Shown: one piece after another, positions 12,346 through 23,429 of the stretch
Position numbering within the stretch: position 1 is the stretch's first letter
Layout: the number at the start of each line of letters is the position of its first letter
NCBI GenBank assembly: GCA_035772785.1
Contig: JAOCPU010000051.1
Location: 1 to 64,000, forward strand
Length of the DNA stretch: 64,000 bases
Source: Phlebiopsis flavidoalba
Taxonomy: Eukaryota; Basidiomycota; Agaricomycetes; Polyporales; Phanerochaetaceae
Direction: 5' to 3'
The notes under the pieces: model-generated
Database searches by the model: none
What the model saw: only the letters and a program-made list of their open reading frames with translations
Told to the model about the DNA's origin: nothing
Position numbers and translations under genes: made by a program

Positions 12346-13009
12346 TACTATATAAAACTTCTTATATAGGGTCCTTATACTTGTGCAAATATTTTTTGTG
12401 GAGAGACTAGCCCAAGCGTCCAAAATCAGGATCTTGGATACCTGCCTTATCTAGATGCTCAAAGACTGTCAGACCATGCTTGGACATTCTCTCCCTATTG
12501 TTTACACTAATTTTGCACAGATTTTGGTATTATATAGCATTGAGAATATGTAGTAAAATTAGTAAATATATTAGCTACTTAGCACTACTCTTTAAAGTGC
12601 GCCGTATAGCTACAAGAAACTGGCTGTGGAATAGTTTTTTCTGAGTAACCAGTGATTTAGCCACAGATTCTTCTTTGCCACTGTCCTAACCTGTTTCTAG
12701 ATAGTGAGGAGCTTGTGCAAAAACTTCATCAATATCTTTTGAGTCACAATCACCCTCTAACTCAGCCCCCAAAAGAGAGATTAAAGTTTTTTTGCACCAG
12801 TTATGCTGGAATGCATCTTTTTTAAAGGAGACTTCTATGATGTGACAATAATGATAGCTAAATACTTATGGTATGTTTCAAGGTTTAGTCTTGAAAACCA
12901 AGCTTTGGATCGGAACTTGGAGACCAAAACCAGACTGGGGCCCAGGATTGCTTGCCCGCCAGTTTTGGTTTTTAGCTGGTCCAGTCACAGTCCCAGATTC
13001 GGTCTTACC
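12346..13009. other. AT-rich, no gene
   Basis: Nothing recognisable on either strand. Confidence 0.35.
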
Positions 13010-13747
13010 CATGCTTCTTTTTCTGACCCTCTGTCATTGCATACACCTGTTTCACTTGCTTTCTTGCCTCTTTTTCTAATTTGTCATTCACTGCCTTTGC
13101 CCTTTTCTCTTTATCTTTCTCTACTTTTTCTTGTTTTTTCTTTCTTTCTTTTGCGCTTTTTCAGCTACTTTTTCAACTCTTCTCTATGCCTGTTCTGTAG
13201 CCCATTTTCCTTTTTCCATTGCCTTTCCCATTTTCATCTCTGCCTTCTTTGCAGCTCTCTCAGCTTCTTTTCCTGTCACACTTTCCTTTTGCTTGTCCAC
13301 TTCAGCTTTTTGCTGCTGTGCAATTTGCTCAAGCTGTTGCTTGAACTTTACTTTGCATGCTTCTTTGTGAACTTCAGCCATACGTATACACCAAACATGA
13401 TAAGATAAAGCATTCAATGACTTAATGGATGTTAAATGGCATACATGAGTAGTATTCATAACACATTTCGCCTTTGATTTGGTATCCTCAAATGTAATTT
13501 GACGTAGACATATGTTTTCCAAATCTATGAGCTTTTGCTATGCATAGCACCAATTCAGCTTTCTCTCTGCCCTGCCCAATATGTTACAAAGCTGATTGTT
13601 CTCAGTCAAGAGATCTAGACAGTTAGTGATATGCTTATTTGGACATGGTGGCATGTCAATCTTGAAATGTTGAGAAGGATGATGCAAACAAAGAAAGATA
13701 CATGATGTGTGGGTTAATTGGCCATATTCCAATCTTAGTAAAAGCAA
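13010..13747 (-). pseudogene. Probable pogo/Fot1-type transposase C-terminal remnant
   Basis: Minus-strand reading across two frames gives a segment with LLTENNQLCNILGRAERKL, a nearby LIDLENICLRQ block, and then a long Lys/Glu/Ala-rich, probably coiled-coil tail (KKAEMKMGKAMEKGK and following). The order 'GRAE..., LxDLEN..LR, basic coiled coil' resembles the C-terminal end of fungal pogo/Fot1-like DDE transposases, but no catalytic domain is present upstream. The assignment is from remembered family style and is tentative. The complementary strand shows a misleading Phe/Ser-rich open frame of 201 residues. Confidence 0.4.
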
Positions 13748-14149
13748 AGATAATTGTACAGACCTTCATAGCCTTTGTGCAAGCATTGTGGTAGTGAACA
13801 GAAAATTTGTCTTTAGTGATAGGAGTAAAGCAAGCAGAGGCATCGGCTACTTTGACTATTCAAGCAGTCTGTAGGTACGCCGTAAAACTACGGCGCAACA
13901 CTAAAACAAAAAACAGAATAGTCACAAAGTATATTTTTTGAACTAATGAGCAGGGGGTCAGTACAGATAGTATGTATGTATGTAATGAGCAGCAGTGTAC
14001 CTTTGAACAGACAAGCAGGGCATAAAGAGAGCTCGAGATTCGAGGCCAAATATATGTAGCTACAAAAAACAAGGTTCAAGCGAAATGGTGACACAAAAGA
14101 AAGGGGCCGGATTGTGGAAGCAAATGCAAGTCTAAAATGGGATAAAGCT
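13748..14149. other. No gene
   Basis: Nothing recognisable seen. Confidence 0.3.
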
Positions 14150-14270
14150 CTGCATGAGTCTACTCACGGATCAACTTGGATCCGTATCCGCGGGTCAGTG
14201 GCATTTCTAAGGCCTGACCCAGATCTACACGGGTATTTGGGCACAGATCACCTGTGACCCACGAGTCCAA
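14150..14270 (+). repeat. Inverted-repeat arm (pairs with 11745-11864)
   Basis: Rich in GGATCC/GGGTCA words. The first part matches the reverse complement of 11745-11864. It lies just upstream of the GC-rich poly(A)-ended stretch. Confidence 0.5.
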
Positions 14271-14339
14271 ATCTTATGAGTCCGGGTCACGGGTCTACCT
14301 GTCAGAAATGCGGAGCTATGTGATAGGAGTGAAACCCTA

Positions 14340-15798
14340 AACTGCCATATAGTGCTTAGTCCACAGCGACTTCCCCGCTCTCATGAACTGCTGAGCGTTA
14401 TACTGGCGGGTCTGGGCCGGGCTCCACGTTGCTGACTAAGGCGTCAGTGCGCGAGATGGGGTGCAAGCCCTGTGATGGCCGGTAACATGCAGGCTAGACC
14501 GGTTCATTGCCGGTCAGCTGCATAGCCAAAGCGGATCTGAACGGAATGTTCCTGTCACCAGTCCCGCGCCCAAAAGGGTCCTCATCGGATAGGCGACGAT
14601 AAGAGTGGGAATTGTTCTGATAACAAGCCGACCTAACAGACAGGCTACCCACTCTCCGCATGGGCTCCTCTGAGGTGGCTATCAGTCCACCTGGCATGCC
14701 AAATCGGGAGATGTAGATCCGTCCCTGGGGCTATCAATAGAGGGTAGTCTTACATAAAGGAGAACGGGACCATGCGGACGTTAGTCATGTTGAAACTCCT
14801 GATAATTCGATTCAGGTCACATGTGGCAAGACAGAGACTGAGGACATGTGGGGATCCGCGGCCTGATGGCATCAGCGAACCACATGCCGAGGAACGGGAA
14901 GCTGTGGCAACCTAGAATAGTCCAGTTTGGTGACGAAGCTGTGCAGTGAGCCGTGGCGGTGATGGACAGACTCCTACCCACCGGCCCGAGAGGTCTAAAT
15001 TCCTCTGTCGCTGGGCCTCAGTTAGCGCTGAGTTGCCTGGTATTAAGTTGATACCATAGCGCCCCCGCTTCAGTGCAAAGGCTGGCAACCACTGGGGGGT
15101 AAGGGCCTTCGCAAGAGAACCCTGCAGCTATGCAACGTTTGCTCAATGGTATGCCCGTAAGGTGGCTGCCGAGTACACTGCGCACAGTTCGGGGGGCACA
15201 CTTGCCTGGGGCGTATGGGGGAGGGGAAGGAACTCTCATCTCAAGAGCACGAGGACATCGTACGGGAGTTTGGATTTGTGGGAATCTTCTCCGACAAATC
15301 CTTGAGCGACCGTGAGGATCCACTGCGGGAAGGGCACATAATCACGCAAGAAGTGGTGGAGGGGCGTGGTGAATTGGTGGCCCGACCGGCACGTGTACCC
15401 GGGGAAGAGGAGGGCCTTGGGGACACTTGGTTAAGGGATGGGATGACTATATAGGCTGCCTATCCTGCTCGAGCCCTCGAGCACTTTAAACCGACCAGGG
15501 GTGTGGGCAGTTAAGTTCATGGTGACCGAGTAGCGGCATGTGGCCCTTGGCGAGCTCTGGGGGAAATGTGTCCGTTTACAGCGGGGGTGGCCTGCTCCAT
15601 GGGGAGCGCACCGGCTTTGCCTGGCCCCTGTGGGGGTGTCTGAGAGCGGAGCACATCACGGATTCTGGGGCTTGCTGGGGTACGTGCACGTGTGGACACT
15701 TATTTTACATTATTTATTTGGAAGTAACGGACCTCATATAACATCGTCTTACGGTCCGTTATCAACATGAGATTAAAAAAAAAAAAAAAAAAAAAAAA
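14340..15798 (+). mobile_element. Possible retroposon 3' end: GC-rich body, hairpin, poly(A)
   Basis: A GC-rich block inside AT-rich surroundings, without a long open frame. It ends in a perfect 9-base-pair hairpin (TAACGGACC at 15725-15733, GGTCCGTTA at 15753-15761) followed by 24 adenines (15775-15798). A stem-loop just before a poly(A) tail is what a target-primed (LINE or SINE-like) insertion would leave. I could not recognise reverse transcriptase in any frame, and the 5' limit near 14340 is only where composition changes. Confidence 0.45.
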
Positions 15799-16694
15799 CT
15801 CATGGTCACAGATGACTCAGATCCACGGATCAGTATAATCCATTGGGTTTTCTCACAGGCTCTATCCAACAAGTACCTATGGGTGACCCAGACTTGTGCA
15901 AAGCTTTTTGCTGGATTTCAGCGGTATCTCATAGCATGGGGAGACTATTTTGGATTGTGGTGATATAGAACTGATGCCAAGTGGTAGATCCTTTGAAGTT
16001 AGGTGAGGACTTGCGGCTTGCACCACAAAGGGCCAAGAAACCAATAACAATGACAAAGTGGATCATAGGAGTGTGCAACTAGGTGGTGTGAGAAAGGTAG
16101 ATGAAGATGTAAATAATTGCTCAGAGAGCTAAGAGTGAAGAGTAGAGAAGGTTTTTATAGAGAGAAAAATATTGTCTCTAGATGTAAGAGACCATGGATG
16201 GAGAAACACTCACCTTGAAAACAGCCTGGCTCCGAAGCATGAGAGATGGTGCAATGGCCTTAAGTCAAAGTGACCCCGGTAACTTTGCATAAAAAGCTGT
16301 GGGAAAATGCGAACCAAATATCATAGACAAAAGGATAGGCGGGCATAACATAGCGCCACAAGACCAGAGAGACATGAGCATGAGTAACAAGAAACAGCAA
16401 GTAAAGGTCAGCCGCAGGTCTACAAAACCGTTGTAAGGAGATAAAACAGAGAAAAACACAATGGTATAAGAAAATTAGGTTACGGAAGGGGTGAGTTGGA
16501 CAACGCAGAATCGCGTCCAGGGGACTCAAATGTGAAGCAAAGGCCACACTGGCACAGAGTGAAGAGACATGGTAAAGAGCAAAAAAGCAGTCCAAGCAAT
16601 GAGTATTAGCCATAAAGAGCCTATGAGCAAAGCACAGTAAGAAAGAGTCAGAGCTGCAAATGAAGGAAAGGAGACATCTGCATAATCTACGGGT
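15799..16694. other. No intact gene
   Basis: A minus-strand open frame of 146 residues (16260-16700) is Cys/Phe/Leu-rich without a recognisable domain. Just after the poly(A), GGATC-type words like those at 14150-14270 reappear, so the retroposon-like block may sit inside one larger repeat. Confidence 0.35.
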
Positions 16695-17250
16695 GATCAT
16701 TATTGAATGAATGTTGATTTTTCTGTCATAGCTATATGTAAAATACTATTTGATTTATATTGGCTTTAATAGGGTATGCGGCAAGATCTGATTTTCATCA
16801 GCTATAGAAAAGAAAACACTAGATATGTGGGAAAAAATATAGGTATACTATTGTGAAGTGTGGCAAGTTACAAATAAAATCCCATTTTTTATCTTGCTTG
16901 CTCTAAATTTGTTATGACTATAATATGTAGCTAGCTATGGTAAGCTGTGATGCACTATAATATACAGTATAAGAGATAGAGTCAATGTATTTTTCAAGAT
17001 TAATTTTTAAATGCCAAAGATTTTTATTACCATATAATAAAAGATTCTCTAATAAAAGCAAATTTGGTGTATTTGTTTATTATACAATGACTATTACTAC
17101 TTATGATATATATGTATATATCAAAATAGCTCTTTATGCTATTCTATACAATCCTAATTCCAGTTATGTTACAGCTCTCTTTATGAATATCTTATTCAAA
17201 ATTCTTGGAGTGCCCAATATCTAAATGTGACACACTTTTGTCAGTCACTG
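16695..17250 (+). mobile_element. Tc1/mariner-like MITE, copy 4 (3' part)
   Basis: Matches 2003-2559 of the reference copy and ends in TGTCAGTCACTG followed by TA. The 5' third is missing. Confidence 0.7.
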
Positions 17251-17804
17251 TATACTGTGCTCTGAGCCTCTGTGCTGGGGTTTTCTAAACTCTGAGTCTT
17301 TTTTCCTTTGTGAGTTTGTCTGAGCTCCCTTTATATTTTTTGCCCTATGACAATTGTTATCAAGGTAACAATTATTTTAGAACATTTGGTTATACTTGTA
17401 GCAACAAGTGCTTGCTTCAATCTGCCTGTTAGCCAATGGCAGAAATGCCTCACTCTGGATTTGGCCTGCTTTATAAGCAGTCGTGGTGAGCTATTTTAGC
17501 CAGCTAATAGGAGCCTGATTATTTAGCAAATTGGTAAGCTTTTTTATGAAAATGCTTTAGTAATGGCTGACAAATTCCTTGTTCATACCTTACAAAGCAT
17601 TTCCTTTGCCCATTCTTTCTGTACTACATTGTATGATAATTATTACATATGATGTCTATTGTAGGCTAATATTTATTACTAACAGTCCAAGCTACAGATA
17701 TATTATATAAAGTCTTTTGTCCAAGTATTATTATATTTCTATTTTAATATATTCCATTATCCTTATTTTTGGCTGTTCTTATCTTGTGCCATTCAATAAT
17801 GGTG
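17251..17804. other. AT-rich, no gene
   Basis: Nothing recognisable apart from general AT richness. Confidence 0.3.
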
Positions 17805-18687
17805 CAGGATACCGTGAACAAAAGTAATGCAATTAGGCTTTGAGCATTTGGAAACAATGGCTTATAGCTTGTTAAACTTATGAGGTAGCCATGAGCTGTA
17901 AATTGTATCCAAAAAATATGTATATAGAGTATCTTATTATCATACCATATTATCATATATAGTCAGTGCTTATGAGATAGATAGATATACTATATATATA
18001 TATATTTTGAGCATAACAAATAATAGCTTGTAAGAGCTGAAATTAAATAGTGACTTGAACTCTTTATATACCCAAATTTACCTTACATATAGACATAACT
18101 TCACAAATAACCTTAGCCAATCAACACTGTCTATTATAGGGCATTATACAATTGCATTTTGCAATACTTGTACCAAATTACAATTTTTTTCTAAAATATT
18201 TACTACAATCTAATTTGAATAAAAAAATGGTGTCATCTCTTCCAAGCTCCCAATTATATATAGCAAAAGCTTGGATATATATTCAGTTTTGTCTAAATAT
18301 ATAATATTGTTGTTTTAGTTTTGGACATAGTTATTGCAAAATGCAAAAGCATAAATGCTCTATAATGGACAGCATTGATTGGCCAAGGATATTTGTGAAG
18401 TTATGTCTTTATGTAAGTTAAATTCAGGTATATAAAAGATTTACGTCGCTATTTAATTTCAGCTCTTACAAGCTATTATTTTTTATGCTCAAAAATAATA
18501 TATACTCTATTTATCTCATAACCACTTTAATATATATAGTGATATGGTATAGTGATAAAAGCCTTACATATACATGTTGTTTGCATACAATTTACAATCC
18601 ATGGCTATCTCATAAGCTTAACAAGTTGTAAGCCATTGTTTTCCAACTGCTCAAAGTCCAATTGCGTTTACTTTTGTCTATAGCTGT
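17805..18687. mobile_element. Foldback (long inverted-repeat) element
   Basis: The left half and the reverse complement of the right half match over about 400 bases each, centred near 18246. Examples are AAAAGTAATGCAATTAGG / CCAATTGCGTTTACTTTT at the ends and CACAAATA..TTAGCCAATCAA / TTGATTGGCC..TATTTGTG in the inner arms. There is no coding sequence. Partial copies at 1578 and 12177 show that it is a repeated family. Its ends share GACAAAAGTA-like sequence with the Tc1-like miniature elements. Confidence 0.75.
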
Positions 18688-18714
18688 AAATACCTTGATT
18701 ACTATTCCTATTTA

Positions 18715-19175
18715 GTATCCATGGTGCATTACAGCTTACCATAGCTAGCTATATATTCTAGCTATAATAATTTAGAGCCAGCAAGGCAAAAAATAGAATT
18801 TTATCTATAATTTGCCACACTGACAATAATATACCTGCATTTTTTCTCACACATTCAGTGTTCCATTTTCCATAGCTGGCAACAATCAGATGTTACCATA
18901 TACCCTATTACCACAATATGAATCAAATAGTATTTTACATATAGTTGTGACAGAAAGAATCAATATTCATTCAGTAATAATATCAAATTCATACTATGCA
19001 TGCTTTTTATACAATTATTCATAAATCAAGATATTTTATCAATGGTATGTATAATGCATATCTTTTTCTTTGGTTGTGTAATGAAGAAATCTTTTATTAG
19101 TGCAGTTTTAATGTGTTTAGTTATTATACCATTATAGTTGCCATACATAATATATATGTAACTCTTGAAAAATGA
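18715..19175 (-). mobile_element. Tc1/mariner-like MITE, copy 5 (inverted, truncated)
   Basis: Inverted relative to the reference copy, beginning in its middle (GCATTACAGCTTACCATAGC) and cut at 19176 by the next copy. Confidence 0.65.
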
Positions 19176-19177
19176 TA

Positions 19178-19570
19178 CAGTGACTGACAAAAATGTGTCA
19201 CACTTAGATATTGAGCATTTAAAGAATATATTGTAAGATCTTGATATGAGCAACTACAGAAAAGCAATATTTCATATATAATATTATGGTAATGAACATT
19301 ATTGTCAAAATTTACATATATGCTATATATGGCAACTATAATAGTATAATAAACAAATACATAAAACTGCACTGATAGAAGATTGCTTTATTACATAATC
19401 AAAGAAAAAGATATGCATTTTACGTACTAGTGATAAAATATCTTAATTTATGAGTAACTGTATAAAAAGCATACATAGTATATATTTGCTATCATTATTG
19501 AATGAATGTTGATTCCTTCTGTTGCAGCTATGTGTAAATTACTATTGAATTGATATTGGCTGTAATAAAG
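19178..19570 (+). mobile_element. Tc1/mariner-like MITE, copy 6 (5' half)
   Basis: Left terminus CAGTGACTGACAAAAATGTG preceded by TA, followed by the first half of the element. It is interrupted at 19571 by copy 7. Confidence 0.7.
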
Positions 19571-19572
19571 TA

Positions 19573-20420
19573 CAGTGACTGACAAAAGTATGCCACATTT
19601 AGATATTAAGCACTCAAGGCATTTTGAATAAGATATCTATAAAGAGAGCTGTTGCAAAAATATAGAAAGAATTGTATAGAATAACATACAAAGCTATTTT
19701 AGATATATACACATATACCATAAGTAGTAATAGTCATTAAATAATGAGCAAATGTACTAAATTTGCTCTTATCAAAGATTCTTTTATTGTGCAGCAATAA
19801 AAAATGGTTTGCATTTGAAAATTAATATTGAAGAATACTTTGATACTATCCCTATACTGTATATATGATGCATCACAGCTTACCATAGCTAGCTACACAT
19901 TATAGCCACAACAATTTAGAGCAAGCAAGGTCAACATGAGATTTTATTTGTAACTTGCCACACTTTACAATAGTATATCTGTTTCTTTTTTCACATATTG
20001 GGTGTTTCTTTTACTATAGCTGATAAAAATAGATGTTACCACATACTCCATTACAGCCAATATAAATCAAATAGTATTTTATATATCAACATTCATTTAA
20101 TAATGATATCAAATATATATTATGCATGCTTTCTATACAATCACTCATGAATTAAGATATTTTATCAATAGTACATGAAATGCATATATTTTCATTTGGT
20201 TGTATTTTCAAGAAATCTTCCATTACTGCAGTTTTAATGTATTTGTTTATTATACTATCATAGCTACCATGTATGGTATCTATGTAAATTCTGAAAATGA
20301 TGTTCATTACTATAGTATTCCACAAAAAATTGCTTTTCTATAGTTGCTCCATATCAATATATTACAACATATTCTTTAGATGCTCAATATCCAAGTGTGA
20401 CACATTTTTGTCAGTCACTG
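19573..20420 (-). mobile_element. Tc1/mariner-like MITE, copy 7 (full length, inverted)
   Basis: About 848 bases with both inverted ends (CAGTGACTGACAAAAGTATG on the left; ...TTTGTCAGTCACTG on the right), flanked by TA at 19571-19572 and 20421-20422. It is nested in copy 6, which itself abuts copy 5. This is the cleanest example of target duplication in the window. Confidence 0.8.
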
Positions 20421-20890
20421 TAACAGCTTGACCATTACAGAGCCTTTCTTAGTATGCCTTAGGATAGTGGAAATGATACATAGAACTCTCTGGTCTTGAG
20501 GATATGGATACTCTAGCACACCTTTGGGCCCCACGGTCTGCCTTCTCTCATTTCATTTCAATTATTCCTTTGCCATTTTGCTCTCTCACAGAGTTCGTCG
20601 ACACCTGCGCCATTTGTCATGTGTATCTGTTTGTTCCCCAGCACCTCAGCTCCTGTTCTGTCGTCTCGTCGCCCTGTACATCTCTTCGCGAAACCAACGC
20701 CAGTACGGCGCACTTTTACTCGGATCTACTCTCGTACTGTCTTGTTCAACGTCCCCCGACTCCTCCCTCGCGTCCCGTCTCAACCCCGACCTTGATGCGC
20801 TCGTCACACTGAGTGATAGGGGGGGCAGATATAGATTTGATCGAAGGGTAATTATTCATAAATCATATGTAAGCCATTTAGCCTACTCAC
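20421..20890. other. Transition from AT-rich to gene-rich DNA
   Basis: Base composition rises sharply within a few hundred bases of the last transposon. Open frames on the plus strand (20504-20919) have no recognisable domain. Confidence 0.35.
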
Positions 20891-22911
20891 TCAGAACATG
20901 GCCATCGTTTTGGCAGTGATGTACAAAAATGCACACACATATACTAGTATTTTCTCAGCACCATTTACTCCATTAGCTTGCACATGGCTGAGAGCAGCAT
21001 CAGCCTTGCGGAGATCACCCTCGCTGAGGCTGTTGGACTTCCCGCCTCCAGGTGTGCTGGCGCCAGACATCACCGAGCTCGCGCGAGACCGGACCTTCAT
21101 TACCAAGGGGCTGCATATGCAAAACTCATGAACTGGAGTAAAGCCTTCGAGATCGTAATACTCACAAAGGGTAACCTTCTTCCTCGTCGTCTTGAGTACT
21201 CGGCCATTGATATCCGCGGTAGTCACTAGTCGACAAGCCTTAATACATCTACAAAACACATTGCTTCAGAAGAATATATGCTGGCACATTGATAACGCGC
21301 GCACCTCTTTCCGTCAAAGTACCAAATGTCAACCGGGAGTAGCGATACACGGGACATCTGAACACTCGGGCTCGCTGGAACCGAGTTGGGCATCATTCTT
21401 TCCGGTCCGCTGAACTCGAACTGGTCCTCGTCCACTTCACCGCCGGCGCCATAGAGAATGCGTCAGGGTACGCTCTCCGAAGCGCAAGTTGACGAGCCAC
21501 TGGAATACTCGATGCCGAGGTTCTTCCAGTCCAAGAGCGGGCTGAGACGTTCGACGCGGTTGCGCTGGTTGATACGCTGGCGCCTTGTGCGATTAACGAA
21601 GCCGAACATAGCAATCAGTAAGCTGATTGACAGAATCCTCAACGGAAGCGCTGTCGTCTGTCAACGATGTAGCATCCGTTCATCCTCCGGATGGTCGATC
21701 AAATCTTGCATGAAGCAGCCGAAGCCCGAAAGGTTAGTAGTAATCGACGGGATGCCCATCTGATGTTGGATCAGTCGCAAGCTATCGAACGAACGACGAC
21801 GCCATGCTTACAACCGTGCACATCCGCTGGGGTATAGCCCATGGCTCGTAGTAACTTGAGGAAGACGCCGAGATGGCAACCACGAACGAACTCCTCGTAA
21901 TCCATCCCGAGAATCGGGTTGTTCGAGTTCAAGAAGTCTGGATGAGGGAAAAACGACCTTGACCCGATCCGACTCGTCGTTGAAGAGCTGGACACGCCGA
22001 ATCTGATTCAGGATAGGGTCCGTTGTGGTCATGACCGCCATGTTAGGGTGGTGACGGGAGGCAGGGAGTTACGCCCTTCAAACCAAAACACACCAAACTC
22101 ACCCACCACGCATAAAAAAATGCGGGCGCTTGAGCAAAACCTTGTCTTTCGTATGAAAGCAAATCGTCGGGCGATTTGGTAATACTCCGTGCTCGCTGAC
22201 TGTTAACGTCGTGTCAGTATTGATAATATGGTGAAATGGGAGGACGGACCCATTGAGAGCGCATAGCATGATCGAACAAGCGTCCCTCGCCGATCTTGTT
22301 CTGGATTTCTGTGACCGTGTCGCGAAGCTGTTTTTAACAGGGGAATCGCCGAGACCCGCTTGCCATTCGTGGAAAATGCGCGACGACAGCGGTGGGAAAG
22401 CTGTCTGCGGGAGACATACTGTACATGGTGTAAGCAAAGGTTCGGAAGAGTTGACGCGCATATACAGACCTCACCCAGGAACCACGCAACCGATGTAACC
22501 GAAGACTATCGTCTCGTGGTCGTTGGGAGGTGTCGGATGCCGGCAAGATTCCAGAGATCACCTTTCCACTCGTCAAGACGAGAGTACTGGCTGCCGGTAT
22601 CGAACAAGAGGACGAGTGGAGCACCTTCTACAAGCCACCTGCCATAGAGACACTTCACACCAGCGCTACGCATCGAGTCAAGGGTCTCGATGAGGGGGGG
22701 GGTCTGTTGGTTCCTGCGCTTCCACCTCCATTGGGGCAGTCTTGTAGCTGAGGGGTCCAATGAGACAGTATCGGTCGCCATATTCTGACACGGTGACGGG
22801 GACCTTAGTCTTGATAACGGTGTAGATACCGCCGACTTTGTTGGCGACCTCCCAAGCGCACTCGAAGAGAAGAGAGTTCCGAACGTCGCGTTTGACTTCT
22901 GGCTCTGCCAT
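20891..22911 (-). CDS. GSY1: Glycogen synthase (GT3), internally deleted and frameshifted
   Basis: Cytosolic enzyme that transfers glucose from UDP-glucose to the growing glycogen chain. The start at 22911 gives [20 protein letters not shown], followed by [16 protein letters not shown], a classic family start. In later frames come [42 protein letters not shown], the [12 protein letters not shown] block, [36 protein letters not shown], and the C-terminal [14 protein letters not shown] region. Between HEWQAGL and the [10 protein letters not shown] block a contiguous stretch of roughly 200 residues, normally holding much of the N-terminal Rossmann half, is absent and no intron could hide it. A run of nine G at about 22695 shifts the frame after EPTDP. 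As read it cannot be active. The 3' end is uncertain. Confidence 0.85.
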
Positions 22912-23429
22912 GAGACGGTAATCACGTTTGCCGGCGTGGGTTGGATGGAGGGGGAGAAACAGGGAGGAGAGAGAGCAAGGGGCCGGACGTGGTTGGATAA
23001 AATATCGGATCCCAAACTCAACGACGCGCCTCTCTTTCCCCAGACGTGACGTCACACCATGTGAGCGTCACCGGCTCTTCCCCGCAAACGTTCCTGTGAC
23101 GCCTCGTGACCCCGTGACGCTTCTTGGGTGATGGCCGGGGTAAAGAACTCCACCGAGGTTCTCGCCATGACCCAGCATGAGCTGGACATCCATATCTCGA
23201 ATTTCGGAATATACAGGATCTACTCGACGCTCTACGGTATGGTATGGAACTAGACGTGAATCGTTCGGTTCCGGTTTTTGTGCGGTGCCAGTAACGCAGT
23301 GCAAACGCATGTGCCAATGCATCAGTTCGTCTCAGTCTCCGGATGTTCACGGCTTCCCAGATCCCACTTGCCAAATTGCATGCTAGGCACAAAGAGGCGA
23401 ATGATTCTCTATAAGCCGTGACGAGTATC
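22912..23429. other. Intergenic between glycogen synthase and OTC
   Basis: Probably the promoter region of glycogen synthase and the 3' part of the ornithine carbamoyltransferase gene. Open frames here have no recognisable domain. Confidence 0.4.

Noticed and set aside
12803..13408. Phe/Leu/Ser-rich 201-residue plus-strand frame resembling a membrane protein
   Set aside because: It is the complement of a Lys/Glu-rich coiled-coil sequence on the minus strand, and such complements always look hydrophobic.
16260..16700. 146-residue Cys/Phe-rich minus-strand frame
   Set aside because: No family resemblance, located among transposon fragments, and partly overlapping the start of a MITE fragment.
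1..20420. CRISPR-like or regularly spaced repeats
   Set aside because: The recurring TGACAAAA...TGTCACAC motif marks transposon ends in inverted pairs, not regularly spaced direct repeats with unique spacers, and the DNA is eukaryotic.
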